From NCBI RefSeq assembly GCF_963665245.1, contig NZ_OY762269.1, positions 1,116,001 through 1,180,000 of the forward strand: 64,000 nucleotides of DNA. The letters run 5' to 3'. This DNA comes from an uncultured Paludibaculum sp. (GTDB lineage Bacteria; Acidobacteriota; Terriglobia; Bryobacterales; Bryobacteraceae). The position numbers and the translations under genes are program-made. The notes under the pieces were generated by a model, which saw only the letters and a program-made list of their open reading frames with translations, searched no databases and had not been told where the DNA came from. Positions 17,147 through 25,071 of the stretch are shown one piece after another (the first letter of the stretch is position 1; each line of letters opens with the position of its first letter).

Positions 17147-18109
17147 ATGTCCTGGCGCGAAAGTCTGCAACAGGGGTTGGTGATTCCCGCTCACCCGCTG
17201 TGTCTTACCAGTGAGCGGAAGCTTGACGAGCAACGGCAGCGCGGGCTTACTCGCTACTACCTGGATTCGGGTGCCGGAGGAGTGGCCGTTGGCGTTCACA
17301 CCACACAGTTCGAGATCCGGGATTGCGGCCTATTGCAGCCTGTGCTGGAGTTGGCGGCGCTGGAGGCGCATGGCTCTGACGCCATCCTCGTTGCCGGAGT
17401 CTGCGGCCCCACGAGCCAGGCCTTGCGCGAGGCGGCCTTGGCCAGGGACCTCGGCTACCAGACAGGTCTGCTCAGCCTGTCGGCGATGCGCGAAGCCAGC
17501 GTGCCCGAACTCATTGATCATGTTCGTGCCGTCGCCGAAGTGATCCCTGTGTTCGGCTTCTACCTGCAGCCGGCGGTTGGTGGCCGCGTGCTGCCCCACG
17601 AGTTCTGGCAGCGCATGTGTGAGATCGACAACGTCTGTGGCATCAAGGTGGCCCCGTTCCATCGGTACCAGACGCTCGAAGTAGTACGGGCGTTGGCCGA
17701 GTCGGGCCGAGCGCATGAGATTGCGCTCTACACGGGCAACGACGATAACATCGTGGCCGACCTGCTGACGCCGTTCACTTTCGGGGGAACAACGGTCCGC
17801 TTCTCTGGTGGACTCCTGGGCCAATGGGCCGTGGGCACAAAGAGCGCTGTACAGTTGCTGCGCCGCGTCCACGAGGGCACCAACCCTTCGTTACTTTTGG
17901 CCCTGGGCGCCCAATTAACCGACCTCAACTCGGCCCTGTTCGACGTCAGGAACCACTTCCACGGATGCATCGCCGGCATCCACGAGGTGCTGGTACGCCA
18001 GGGACGGATGGCAGGCCGCTGGTGCCTTAACCCCCACGAAGACCTTTCTCCCGGTCAGTTACACGAAATCGACCGGGTTCTGGCCGCCTATCCGCACCTC
18101 CTGGAGTAA
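17147..18109 (+). CDS. DapA/NAL superfamily aldolase-like protein
   Basis: 320-residue TIM-barrel of the dihydrodipicolinate synthase / N-acetylneuraminate lyase superfamily. Visible parts are the N-terminal region with a GAGGVAVGVHTTQFEI loop where family members have GTTGE, the Tyr in FGFYLQPAVGG, and the Schiff-base lysine in CGIKVAPFHRYQT. The changed GTTGE-equivalent loop means the 2-keto-acid partner may not be pyruvate. Context (lyase, epimerase, aldolase in one overlapping operon) suggests breakdown of uronic or keto sugars. ATG at 17147 is chosen because it starts the family core. Confidence 0.82.
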   Translation: MSWRESLQQGLVIPAHPLCLTSERKLDEQRQRGLTRYYLDSGAGGVAVGVHTTQFEIRDCGLLQPVLELAALEAHGSDAILVAGVCGPTSQALREAALARDLGYQTGLLSLSAMREASVPELIDHVRAVAEVIPVFGFYLQPAVGGRVLPHEFWQRMCEIDNVCGIKVAPFHRYQTLEVVRALAESGRAHEIALYTGNDDNIVADLLTPFTFGGTTVRFSGGLLGQWAVGTKSAVQLLRRVHEGTNPSLLLALGAQLTDLNSALFDVRNHFHGCIAGIHEVLVRQGRMAGRWCLNPHEDLSPGQLHEIDRVLAAYPHLLE

Positions 18110-18243
18110 GTCGTTTATTTTCAATCCGGTTACAAACGTTTCAATGCAACATTAACGCGGACCGCCAGGAGTGGCTTTACGCCTTGGTCAGGATGGTGAT
18201 ATATTCTCTCCAGTCGTAAAGTCCGCTTTCAGGGAGTCCCAAG

Positions 18244-18798
18244 TTGGACACACAAATTCATACCTCAGCGCAGCAAGCTGAACTCGAGGCAGTGATCGCC
18301 TCCGGTATCTTTGCCCGCGCACCGTCTCTCGCGCAATTCCTCTCCTATATCTGCAAGAAGCACTTCTCCGGCGAATCACACCTGATCAAAGAGACCAACA
18401 TCGCCATCGAGGCGTTGGGCCGCACGGAAGGCTTCGATCCCAAGAAAGATTCCATCGTCCGAGTCGAGGCGCACCGTCTGCGTAAGCGGCTCAGGCAGTA
18501 CTACGAAGGTGAGGGCTCGACGCACGAACTGCGCATTGAGGTCCCTCTGGGCGGATACGCCCCGGCATTCATTGAGCAGGTGCTCACGCGAACAAGCGAG
18601 CACCAGACGGAGGTGGTGCTGGAGAGCGCCGCCTTGCCCGAGGTTCTGCCGCCACCCGCGCCCGTCTGGAAGTTTCAGCCACGGTGGCTGATCGCGGCGG
18701 CCATTATGCTGATCTGCTGCGGCCTGGTGCTGTTCAGCAACAGCGCGCACGGAAACGAAACGGCCGCCACGGACGCGGTTGCCTCCGCGCTGCGCTAA
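18244..18798 (+). CDS. Membrane-anchored protein with acidobacterial N-terminal DNA-binding-like domain
   Basis: 184 residues. Residues 8-110 are a basic helical domain (LEAVIASGIFARAPSLAQFL, KETNIAIEALGR, FDPKKDSIVRVEAHRLRKRL) common at the N-terminus of larger acidobacterial membrane proteins and often thought to be a winged-helix-like regulator. A single membrane helix follows at about 143-163 (WLIAAAIMLICCGLVLFS). The protein stops only about 20 residues after it, so the usual large periplasmic sensory part is absent. Start is TTG with AGGGAG upstream. Probably a free-standing or truncated regulator. Confidence 0.65.
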   Translation: MDTQIHTSAQQAELEAVIASGIFARAPSLAQFLSYICKKHFSGESHLIKETNIAIEALGRTEGFDPKKDSIVRVEAHRLRKRLRQYYEGEGSTHELRIEVPLGGYAPAFIEQVLTRTSEHQTEVVLESAALPEVLPPPAPVWKFQPRWLIAAAIMLICCGLVLFSNSAHGNETAATDAVASALR

Positions 18799-18909
18799 GA
18801 CCTGTCGGAGTGCGGCGTCACCCCTGCTCCCTTTCGAGTCGAGCCGCTACTATCAACCATCCTGATACAATGATGGTTTGGGAAGTACGATCAAAACTGG
18901 TAGGGGTGA

Positions 18910-20373
18910 ATGCGCACTCTCTTTCTGAATCCTCCTTCGTTTGAAGGCTTCGACGGCGGGGCTAGTTCCCGCTGGCCGGCCACGCGCGAGATCGAATCCT
19001 ATTGGTATCCTGTCTGGCTTTGTTATCCCGCCGGCTTGCTGCCCGATTCGAAGGTCGTCGACGCGCCGCCGCACAAGATCACCATCGAGCAGACCGTCGC
19101 CATGGCGAAGGACTTTGAACTGCTTGTGCTGTTCACGTCGACGCCAGGCTTCGATGTCGATGTAAAGATGGCGCGGATGATGAAGGACGTGAACTCGAAG
19201 CTGAAGGTCTGCTTCGTGGGACCGCCCGTCACCACCGAACCCGAGAAGGCGCTCCGCGAGTCCGCCATCGACTTTGTCGTCCGCCGCGAGTTCGATTACC
19301 AGATCGTCAACTATGCGAAGGGCACCCCGCTGTCGGAGTTGCCCGGCGTCAGCTACCGCAAGGACGGCGAGTTTATCCACAACCCCGAGGGCGGCTACAT
19401 CGAGAACCTCGACGAACTCCCCTGGGTCACCAAGGTCTACAAACGCGACCTCGACTTCCGCCGCTATAACGTCCCGTTCCTGCTGAACCCCTTCATCTCT
19501 CTGTATACGTCACGCGGTTGCCCGGCCATGTGTACGTTCTGCCTGTGGCCGCAGACCCACTCGGGCCACCGCTGGCGTCTGCGCTCCACCGACGACGTGG
19601 TGAACGAGGTCCGCTGGGCGAAGGAAAACTTCCCTGGTTTGAAGGAGATCTTCTTCGACGACGATACTTTCAACTACAAGGGCAAGCGGACCATCGAGCT
19701 CTGCAAGAAACTTGCTCCGCTGGGTGTGACCTGGTCATGCACGTCGCGCGTCACGACCGACTACGACACACTGTCGGCCATGAAAGACGCGGGTGGCCGG
19801 CTGATGATTGTCGGCTACGAGTCCGGCGACCAGCAGATTCTGAAGAACATCAAGAAGGGCGCCACCATCGACATGGCGCGCCGGTTCACGAAGGATGCCC
19901 ACAAGCTCGGCCTGACCATCCACGCCGACTTCATCGTGGGCTTGCCCGGAGAGAGCCGCGAGTCGCTGCGAAACACGATCAACTTCGCCAAGGAGATCGA
20001 CTGCGAGACCATCCAGGTCTCCATCGCACATCCCTATCCGGGCACCGAGTTCTACGACTACGCACAGAAGAACGACCTGATCCAGATCGGCATGTCGATG
20101 ACCGACGAGACCGGACACCAGTTGCCGAATATCGTCTATCCGGGTCTGAACCGGGGCGAGCTGGTCGAATGGGTGCAGCGCTTCTACGACGAGTATTACT
20201 ACCGTCCAAAGGCCGCTTTCCGCGTGGTGAGCAAGGCCGTCATGAACGGCGACGTGAAGCGCCTCTACAAGGAAGCCCGCGAGTACCTCAACCTGCGGAG
20301 CAAGCGCAAGCAGTTCGTGGCCGACCAGCAGGAGAGCACTGCCGCAGCGGCCCGGATGGCCAACGGCGACTAG
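18910..20373 (+). CDS. hpnJ: Hopanoid-associated radical SAM protein HpnJ
   Basis: 487-residue B12-binding-type radical SAM enzyme. The N-terminal Rossmann-like domain (1-190) is followed by the [4Fe-4S] motif Cys204-Cys208-Cys211 in SRGCPAMCTFC, the SAM domain with IFFDDDTFN and MIVGYESGDQQ, and ADFIVGLPGES. HpnJ converts hopanoid-linked glucosamine into the cyclitol ether headgroup of composite bacteriohopanetetrol. ATG at 18910 follows AGGGGTG. It is first in a four-gene operon with two small EamA-type proteins and hpnI. An imperfect dyad (AACCATC/GATGGTT, around 18855-18880) surrounds a TACAAT -10-like box upstream. Confidence 0.92.
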   Translation: MRTLFLNPPSFEGFDGGASSRWPATREIESYWYPVWLCYPAGLLPDSKVVDAPPHKITIEQTVAMAKDFELLVLFTSTPGFDVDVKMARMMKDVNSKLKVCFVGPPVTTEPEKALRESAIDFVVRREFDYQIVNYAKGTPLSELPGVSYRKDGEFIHNPEGGYIENLDELPWVTKVYKRDLDFRRYNVPFLLNPFISLYTSRGCPAMCTFCLWPQTHSGHRWRLRSTDDVVNEVRWAKENFPGLKEIFFDDDTFNYKGKRTIELCKKLAPLGVTWSCTSRVTTDYDTLSAMKDAGGRLMIVGYESGDQQILKNIKKGATIDMARRFTKDAHKLGLTIHADFIVGLPGESRESLRNTINFAKEIDCETIQVSIAHPYPGTEFYDYAQKNDLIQIGMSMTDETGHQLPNIVYPGLNRGELVEWVQRFYDEYYYRPKAAFRVVSKAVMNGDVKRLYKEAREYLNLRSKRKQFVADQQESTAAAARMANGD

Positions 20374-20381
20374 CGCCTCCC

Positions 20382-20759
20382 ATGAAACCTGCCACCGTGC
20401 TCCTGACAGCGGCGGTGGTCGTGTTGAACGTCCTCGGCAATTTTGCGCTCGGCTGGGGCATGAAGCACGCCCCGGCCAGTGCCGGCCCCATTCTGTCGCT
20501 GCTGCAACCGTTCGTCATTTTGGGGATTGTGCTGTTGATTGCCTGGACTCTGCTCCGGATCAAGTTGCTGGGGCGTGCCGACCTCAGCTATGTGGTGCCG
20601 GTCACGGCCGTGGGCTACGTTCTCAGTGCGGTGATGGGCGCCGCGTTCTTGAATGAGCATGTCTCGCTGCAGCGCTGGAGTGGGACGCTGTTGATCTTTG
20701 CCGGTGCCGCCTTGACCGGACTTACCCCCGCGGCCACAGACCAGGAGCCAGAACGATGA
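20382..20759 (+). CDS. Small EamA/SMR-type membrane protein (4 TM)
   Basis: 125 residues with four membrane helices (VLLTAAVVVLNVLGNFALGW, ILSLLQPFVILGIVLLIAW, LSYVVPVTAVGYVLSAVMG, WSGTLLIFAGAALTGL). This is half-size EamA/drug-metabolite-transporter architecture, as in ArnE/ArnF-like flippase subunits. It starts 8 nt after hpnJ and its stop overlaps the start of the next small membrane protein by 4 nt. The two would form a heterodimer by analogy. The substrate may be a hopanoid or hopanoid precursor, inferred only from position. Confidence 0.82.
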   Translation: MKPATVLLTAAVVVLNVLGNFALGWGMKHAPASAGPILSLLQPFVILGIVLLIAWTLLRIKLLGRADLSYVVPVTAVGYVLSAVMGAAFLNEHVSLQRWSGTLLIFAGAALTGLTPAATDQEPER

Positions 20760-21067
20760 ACACCTGGCTGCTGGTGGGCGGCGTCGTACTCTCCACCGTC
20801 TGCGCCGACCTGCTGCAGTCGCACGGGATGAGACGCGGCGGGGCGCAGTGGAAGGTTTCGCTCTCCTTCGTCTTCCTGGCAACGTCGTTCTTCTCGTTCA
20901 CACAACTGCTCCTGGTGGCCGATCTGAGCTTCGCCGTCCCGGCCACCGCGGCCAGCATCGTCATCGAGACGTTGATGGCCAAGCTCGTCCTCAAAGAGAA
21001 CGTGGACGTCCGCCGCTGGGCCGGCGCCGCACTGGTGGCTGCCGGCGTGGCCCTGCTTTCGCATTGA
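20756..21067 (+). CDS. Second small EamA/SMR-type membrane protein (4 TM)
   Basis: 103 residues, four hydrophobic helices (WLLVGGVVLSTVCADLLQ, VSLSFVFLATSFFSFTQLLL, FAVPATAASIVIETLMAKLV, WAGAALVAAGVALLS). The pattern of EN-VDVRRW before the last helix matches the partner protein (EH-VSLQRW), so the pair arose by duplication of a half-size EamA unit. The ATGA overlap with the upstream gene argues for a fixed 1:1 subunit ratio. It stands between hpnJ and hpnI. Confidence 0.82.
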   Translation: MNTWLLVGGVVLSTVCADLLQSHGMRRGGAQWKVSLSFVFLATSFFSFTQLLLVADLSFAVPATAASIVIETLMAKLVLKENVDVRRWAGAALVAAGVALLSH

Positions 21068-21080
21068 GCTGTATCGACAA

Positions 21081-22208
21081 ATGCTGCCCCTTGTCATTCT
21101 CGTTGCCGGCGCAGTCGCGGTGGCATACCAGGCCACGGCGCTGCTGGCCTCGCTGATTCACGCCGGCGTGGCGCGCCTGCGTTACCGCAAGCCGCCGTCG
21201 GCGCCCAAGCCGCCCATCTCGATCCTCAAACCCGTGAGAGGCCTGGACGAGGGCTTTGCCGGGGCGATCCGCAGTCACGCCGTGCAGGACTACCCCGAAT
21301 ACGAAATCCTGTTCGGTGTCCGCGATCTAGACGACCCGGCTGTGCCTGTCATCCGCGCACTCATCGCCGCGCACCCCACCCGATCGATCCGGCTCGTTCA
21401 TTGTCCTGAGGATGCACCCAATGCCAAGGTGGCGATCCTGATCGAACTGGAGAAGCAGGCACAGCACGCCATTCTTCTGGTAAACGACGCCGACATCACG
21501 GTGCCTCGGGACTACCTGCAGCGCGTGGTGGCCCCGCTCGACGTCAGAGAGACCGGCGTCGTCACGTGCCTCTATCGAGCCACCGCATCTTCCGCGGCCG
21601 GGCAGTGGGAGGCGCTGGGCATCGCGACAGATTTCATTCCCTCCACATTGGTCGCTCCGTTGGTGGGTGTGAAGGAGTTCGGACTCGGCTCAACCCTGTG
21701 CTTCCGCGCCGAAGATCTGAAGGCGATCGGTGGTTTCGAAGCGCTGAAGGAGTACATCGCCGACGACTACCAACTGGCCAAGCGGATTACGGCGTTGGGC
21801 CGCCGTTCGTTCCTTTCCGAGGTCGTAGTCAGCACGACGCTCTCCGATCCCGGTTGGGTCGCGGTGTGGCGGCACCAGTTGCGCTGGGCCCGCACCATCC
21901 GCGTATCCCGGGGTGGCGGCTATCTTGGGTTGCCGGTGACACAGGCGGGGCTTTGGGCCGTCCTCAACTGCCTCGTGGGCAACTGGTCGACCGCCCTGGT
22001 CCTGCTGGTGGCCCGCATCTCGATGGGCGCGGTGGGCGGGTTTGTGGTGCTGCGGCATTGGCCAGCGCTGCTGGCCGCCCCGTTGATTCCGCTGTGGGAC
22101 CTGTGGGCCTTCGTGGTCTGGTTGGCCGGCCTGATGGGCCGGAGCGTGTACTGGCGTAACAGGAAGACAGAACTTCTGCCCGACGGCCGGATGAAAGACC
22201 CGAACTGA
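21081..22208 (+). CDS. hpnI: Hopanoid glycosyltransferase HpnI
   Basis: 375-residue GT2 family membrane glycosyltransferase. An N-terminal helix (LPLVILVAGAVAVAYQATAL) is followed by ISILKPVRGLDEG, the DxD-type LLVNDADITVP, the acceptor-region GLGSTLCFRAEDLKAIGG, and the processive-type HQLRWARTIR (QxxRW). Two to three helices close the C-terminus. HpnI transfers N-acetylglucosamine to bacteriohopanetetrol in the cytoplasmic membrane, the step before deacetylation (HpnK, not in this window) and HpnJ. It ends 4 nt from convergent lpxA. Confidence 0.92.
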   Translation: MLPLVILVAGAVAVAYQATALLASLIHAGVARLRYRKPPSAPKPPISILKPVRGLDEGFAGAIRSHAVQDYPEYEILFGVRDLDDPAVPVIRALIAAHPTRSIRLVHCPEDAPNAKVAILIELEKQAQHAILLVNDADITVPRDYLQRVVAPLDVRETGVVTCLYRATASSAAGQWEALGIATDFIPSTLVAPLVGVKEFGLGSTLCFRAEDLKAIGGFEALKEYIADDYQLAKRITALGRRSFLSEVVVSTTLSDPGWVAVWRHQLRWARTIRVSRGGGYLGLPVTQAGLWAVLNCLVGNWSTALVLLVARISMGAVGGFVVLRHWPALLAAPLIPLWDLWAFVVWLAGLMGRSVYWRNRKTELLPDGRMKDPN

Positions 22209-22212
22209 GCGT

Positions 22213-23001
22213 CTATTCGCGGCAGATGCCGCGTTGGCTGCCGCGGACGAACTGGACGAGATGCAGCGTGTGCGGTGTAGGCACTTCGGTTTCGATCCGC
22301 GTGAGCGCGTCCTCCAGCTTGAGGTTCGACCGGAACAGCAGCTTGTAAGCCGTCTTGAGGGCCGACACGTCGGCCAGCTTGAAGCCCGCGCGTTTCAGGC
22401 CAACCAGATTGAGGCCTTTCGCCGCGATGTTGAAGTCGGAGTAGAGGAAGTAGGGCGGCACGTCGCTGTTCACCCTCACATTGCCTGCGATCATCGCCAG
22501 GCGGCCGATCTTCGAGAACTGATGGACGACCACGCCGCCGCTGATGAACGCCTGGTCCTCGACTTCCGCATAGCCGGCGATGAGCGAGCAACTGGCGATG
22601 ACGATATTCGAGCCGACGATGCAGTTGTGGGCAATGTGGCCCGAGGTCATCACAAAGTTGTCGTCGCCAACGATGGTTTTGCTTTCGGGCGCCGTACCAC
22701 GCGAGATGGTCCAGTGCTCCCGGATCTTGTTGCCGTTGCCGATGATGAGGTAGCTGCGCTCGCCCGTGAAGTTCTTGTCGAGCGGATCGGTGCCGAGGAT
22801 GACGCCGGCGGAGAACTCGTTGCGGTCGCCGATGGTGGTCCAGCGCTTGACCAGGACGTAGGGTTCCAGCAGGCAGCCCGCCCCGATGACGACATCCTGC
22901 TCGACGGAAACAAATTCCCCTATTCTTGTTTGCGGCCCAATGACGGCATCCGGATGGACTCGGGCCGTCGGCGCCACATAGGCCGAAGGATCAACGGGCA
23001 T
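22213..23001 (-). CDS. lpxA: Acyl-ACP--UDP-N-acetylglucosamine O-acyltransferase LpxA
   Basis: 262 residues, normal length. Left-handed beta-helix hexapeptide repeats run from residue 8 to about 185, and the catalytic dyad area reads GHIAHNC with His122 and His125. The following NVRVNSDVPPYFLYSDFNIA, then GLNLVGLKRAG, is the LpxA-type C-terminal signature. It makes the first step of lipid A synthesis. It is divergent from lpxD with a 46-nt gap that must hold both promoters, and convergent with hpnI. Confidence 0.95.
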   Translation of the reverse strand: MPVDPSAYVAPTARVHPDAVIGPQTRIGEFVSVEQDVVIGAGCLLEPYVLVKRWTTIGDRNEFSAGVILGTDPLDKNFTGERSYLIIGNGNKIREHWTISRGTAPESKTIVGDDNFVMTSGHIAHNCIVGSNIVIASCSLIAGYAEVEDQAFISGGVVVHQFSKIGRLAMIAGNVRVNSDVPPYFLYSDFNIAAKGLNLVGLKRAGFKLADVSALKTAYKLLFRSNLKLEDALTRIETEVPTPHTLHLVQFVRGSQRGICRE

Positions 23002-23047
23002 AAACTATTAATGATACAGGTCCCTCCTGGGACAAGGAGACACCCGA

Positions 23048-24028
23048 TTGCTGGTGCGTGAAATCGCGGAGCAGCTCAGCGCAACGTTTGAAGGCGACGG
23101 AGAGCGACCGATCGAAGGCGTGGCCCCGCTGGATTCAGCGGGCAGCCACCAGATCTCCTTTGTGGGGAGCCGGCGCGCCGTCCGGGACGCCCAGGCCTCC
23201 GCCGCCGGGTGTTTGATTGTCGGTCTGGATTTCGCCAACACCGGCGGACGCACGGTGATCCGGTCAAAGGACCCACGCGCGGCCTTCGCGAAGGTCATCC
23301 CCAGACTGCAGAAGCTTGAGGTGCCGGAGCCCGGCATCCATCCGACGGCCGTCATCGGCAAGGACTGCCACATTGGCGAGGGCTGCACGATCGGGCCCTA
23401 TTGCGTCCTGGGCGACCGTGTGGAATTGGGCGCAAACAGCCGGCTGTACGCCCATGTAACGATCTACTCCGACGTCACCGTTGGGGCGCGTGCCCTGATC
23501 CATGCTGGAGCGGTGCTGGGCGCCGACGGCTTCGGGTTCGTTTTCGAGAACGGACACTATTCAAAGTTCCCGCAGATCGGCCGAGTAGTGATCGGCGACG
23601 ATGTCGAGATCGGCGTGGGGAGTGCGGTGGACCGTGCCGCCCTGGGCGTCACCAGCATCGGCGACGGGACGAAGCTCGACAACATGGTTCACATCGGCCA
23701 CAACTGCCGCGTGGGCCGGCATGTGGTGATTGTGGCGCAGACGGGGATGGCGGGCGGCACCGTGATTGAAGACTATGCGGTGATCGGCGGCCAGGTGGGG
23801 TTGGGCGACAATGTCACCATCAAGTCTGGCGCGGTGCTGGGCTCGGGCTCCGGGGTGCTCTCTTCCAAGATTGTTCGCGGTGGAGGCGAGGTCTATTGGG
23901 GCACGCCGGCGCGGCCGTTGAAGGAGTATCTCGAAGCGTTGGCGAACGTGGCGCGAATCCCGCAGCTCAGGCGCGAGATCGCGGAGTTGCAGGAGCGGCT
24001 GAAGGCCCTGGAGAAGAAAGAGGAGTGA
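23048..24028 (+). CDS. lpxD: UDP-3-O-acylglucosamine N-acyltransferase LpxD
   Basis: 326 residues. An N-terminal uridine-binding domain (LVREIAEQLSATFEG) precedes hexapeptide repeats (about 95-270) containing GADGFGFVFENG and the catalytic His in MVHIGHNCRVGRH. The C-terminal helical tail (LRREIAELQERLKALEKK) is typical. It adds the second hydroxyacyl chain in lipid A synthesis. The start is uncertain: TTG at 23048 has AAGGAG eight bases upstream and is used; GTG two codons later is possible. The stop overlaps the GTG of the next gene by 4 nt. Confidence 0.94.
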   Translation: MLVREIAEQLSATFEGDGERPIEGVAPLDSAGSHQISFVGSRRAVRDAQASAAGCLIVGLDFANTGGRTVIRSKDPRAAFAKVIPRLQKLEVPEPGIHPTAVIGKDCHIGEGCTIGPYCVLGDRVELGANSRLYAHVTIYSDVTVGARALIHAGAVLGADGFGFVFENGHYSKFPQIGRVVIGDDVEIGVGSAVDRAALGVTSIGDGTKLDNMVHIGHNCRVGRHVVIVAQTGMAGGTVIEDYAVIGGQVGLGDNVTIKSGAVLGSGSGVLSSKIVRGGGEVYWGTPARPLKEYLEALANVARIPQLRREIAELQERLKALEKKEE

Positions 24029-24426
24029 GAATCATCGTCGGCGGTCTGGGGCGCAAGACCGGCAAGACCACACTCGTTTGCCGGATCATCGCGCTGTCGC
24101 CGGAACGCGCGTGGACCGCCGTCAAGATCTCGCACCACGCTCCGTTGGAAGGTACCGCGTACACGTTGCAGTCCGATGCTTCGGAAGGCGACACGAAGCG
24201 GTTCCTGGCGTCGGGCGCCGCACGCGCCTACTGGCTGCGGGGCGACCTGATAGCGGCGTTGCCGGAACTGCGGGCCGTCCTCGCCCAATCGTCCAACTGG
24301 ATAGTGGAATCCGGGCAGGCCATCCGGCACCTGGAACACGATTTTGCCCTGCTGGCCGTGGATCCGGCGAACATCGACGACGAGAAGGTACTGGGGCTAC
24401 TCGACCGCGGGGAAGTGGATGGATAA
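24025..24426 (+). CDS. Small P-loop NTPase, MobB-like
   Basis: 133 residues beginning at a GTG that overlaps the lpxD stop (GTGA). The opening VRIIVGGLGRKTGKTTLVCR is a Walker A motif (GGLGRKTGKTT, residues 6-16) in the style of MobB/cobyrinate-synthase P-loop proteins. FDALLAV-type strands and a conserved WTAVKISHHAPLEG segment follow. No clear Walker B acidic pair is visible beyond LLAVDPANID. Role unknown; coupling to lpxD is conserved-looking but unexplained. An in-frame extension into lpxD is antisense-free but out of phase and is rejected. Confidence 0.75.
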   Translation: MRIIVGGLGRKTGKTTLVCRIIALSPERAWTAVKISHHAPLEGTAYTLQSDASEGDTKRFLASGAARAYWLRGDLIAALPELRAVLAQSSNWIVESGQAIRHLEHDFALLAVDPANIDDEKVLGLLDRGEVDG

Positions 24427-25044
24427 CGCCAGAGACTGGCCTTCGCCTCGGGCTTGCAGCCGGCCGGAGCAATGAGTGACAAAGCGCCGGACACCGCTGC
24501 CGGGCGCGGGCGGATCGATGGCGCGCAGCAGGTCTTCCATCTCGGCCCGCACCTCTGACTGGATATCGAGCCTGACGAACGACGTTTCGTTCTCCAGATT
24601 GATGCGAATGGGATCGCGAGCCTGGGCGACGCCCCGGAAGAAAGCGATGAGGTGATGGCAAAGCGGTTGCGCAAGCTGGGCGGGCAGCAGAGCGCGGGTG
24701 AGTGAATCCGAGAGGCAGATCTCGATGTTGCGTTCCTCGTGCAGAGCCAACTCGGTGCCAATGCTGATGAAGTGATCATGCAGGGCCACGGGTACCAACT
24801 CGGCGGCGTTCAGACGGAGAGCCAGGGCCGCGTCCTCGATGAGCCAATGGGCATGCTGGACCATCCGCCGGAGCCGCTCGCATTGCGTCTGAATTTCCGG
24901 AGATTCCTCCGCCAGCACCATATCGAGGTAGTAGGCGATCGACTCGATCCCGCTGAGTGGCTGGCGCAGTTCATGAGCGAGATGACGGAGCAAAAGCTCC
25001 TGGTCTGCCTGCACGAGATAGGACCTGTCGATTCCGGACGCCAT
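24397..25044 (-). CDS. Histidine-kinase-like protein with degenerate ATPase domain
   Basis: 215 residues. Residues 14-80 form a HisKA dimerisation domain with an intact H-box (LLRHLAHELRQPLSGIESIA). The C-terminal half is where an HATPase should be, but the N, G1 (DxGxG) and G2 boxes are not recognisable; only FVRLDIQSEV and a terminal strand remain. It may act as a phosphotransfer or decoy protein rather than a kinase. Its last 30 nt overlap the convergent P-loop gene. There is no membrane segment. Confidence 0.7.
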   Translation of the reverse strand: MASGIDRSYLVQADQELLLRHLAHELRQPLSGIESIAYYLDMVLAEESPEIQTQCERLRRMVQHAHWLIEDAALALRLNAAELVPVALHDHFISIGTELALHEERNIEICLSDSLTRALLPAQLAQPLCHHLIAFFRGVAQARDPIRINLENETSFVRLDIQSEVRAEMEDLLRAIDPPAPGSGVRRFVTHCSGRLQARGEGQSLALSIHFPAVE

Positions 25045-25071
25045 ATTTCGGAACTCCCAAAGAATAGCACC

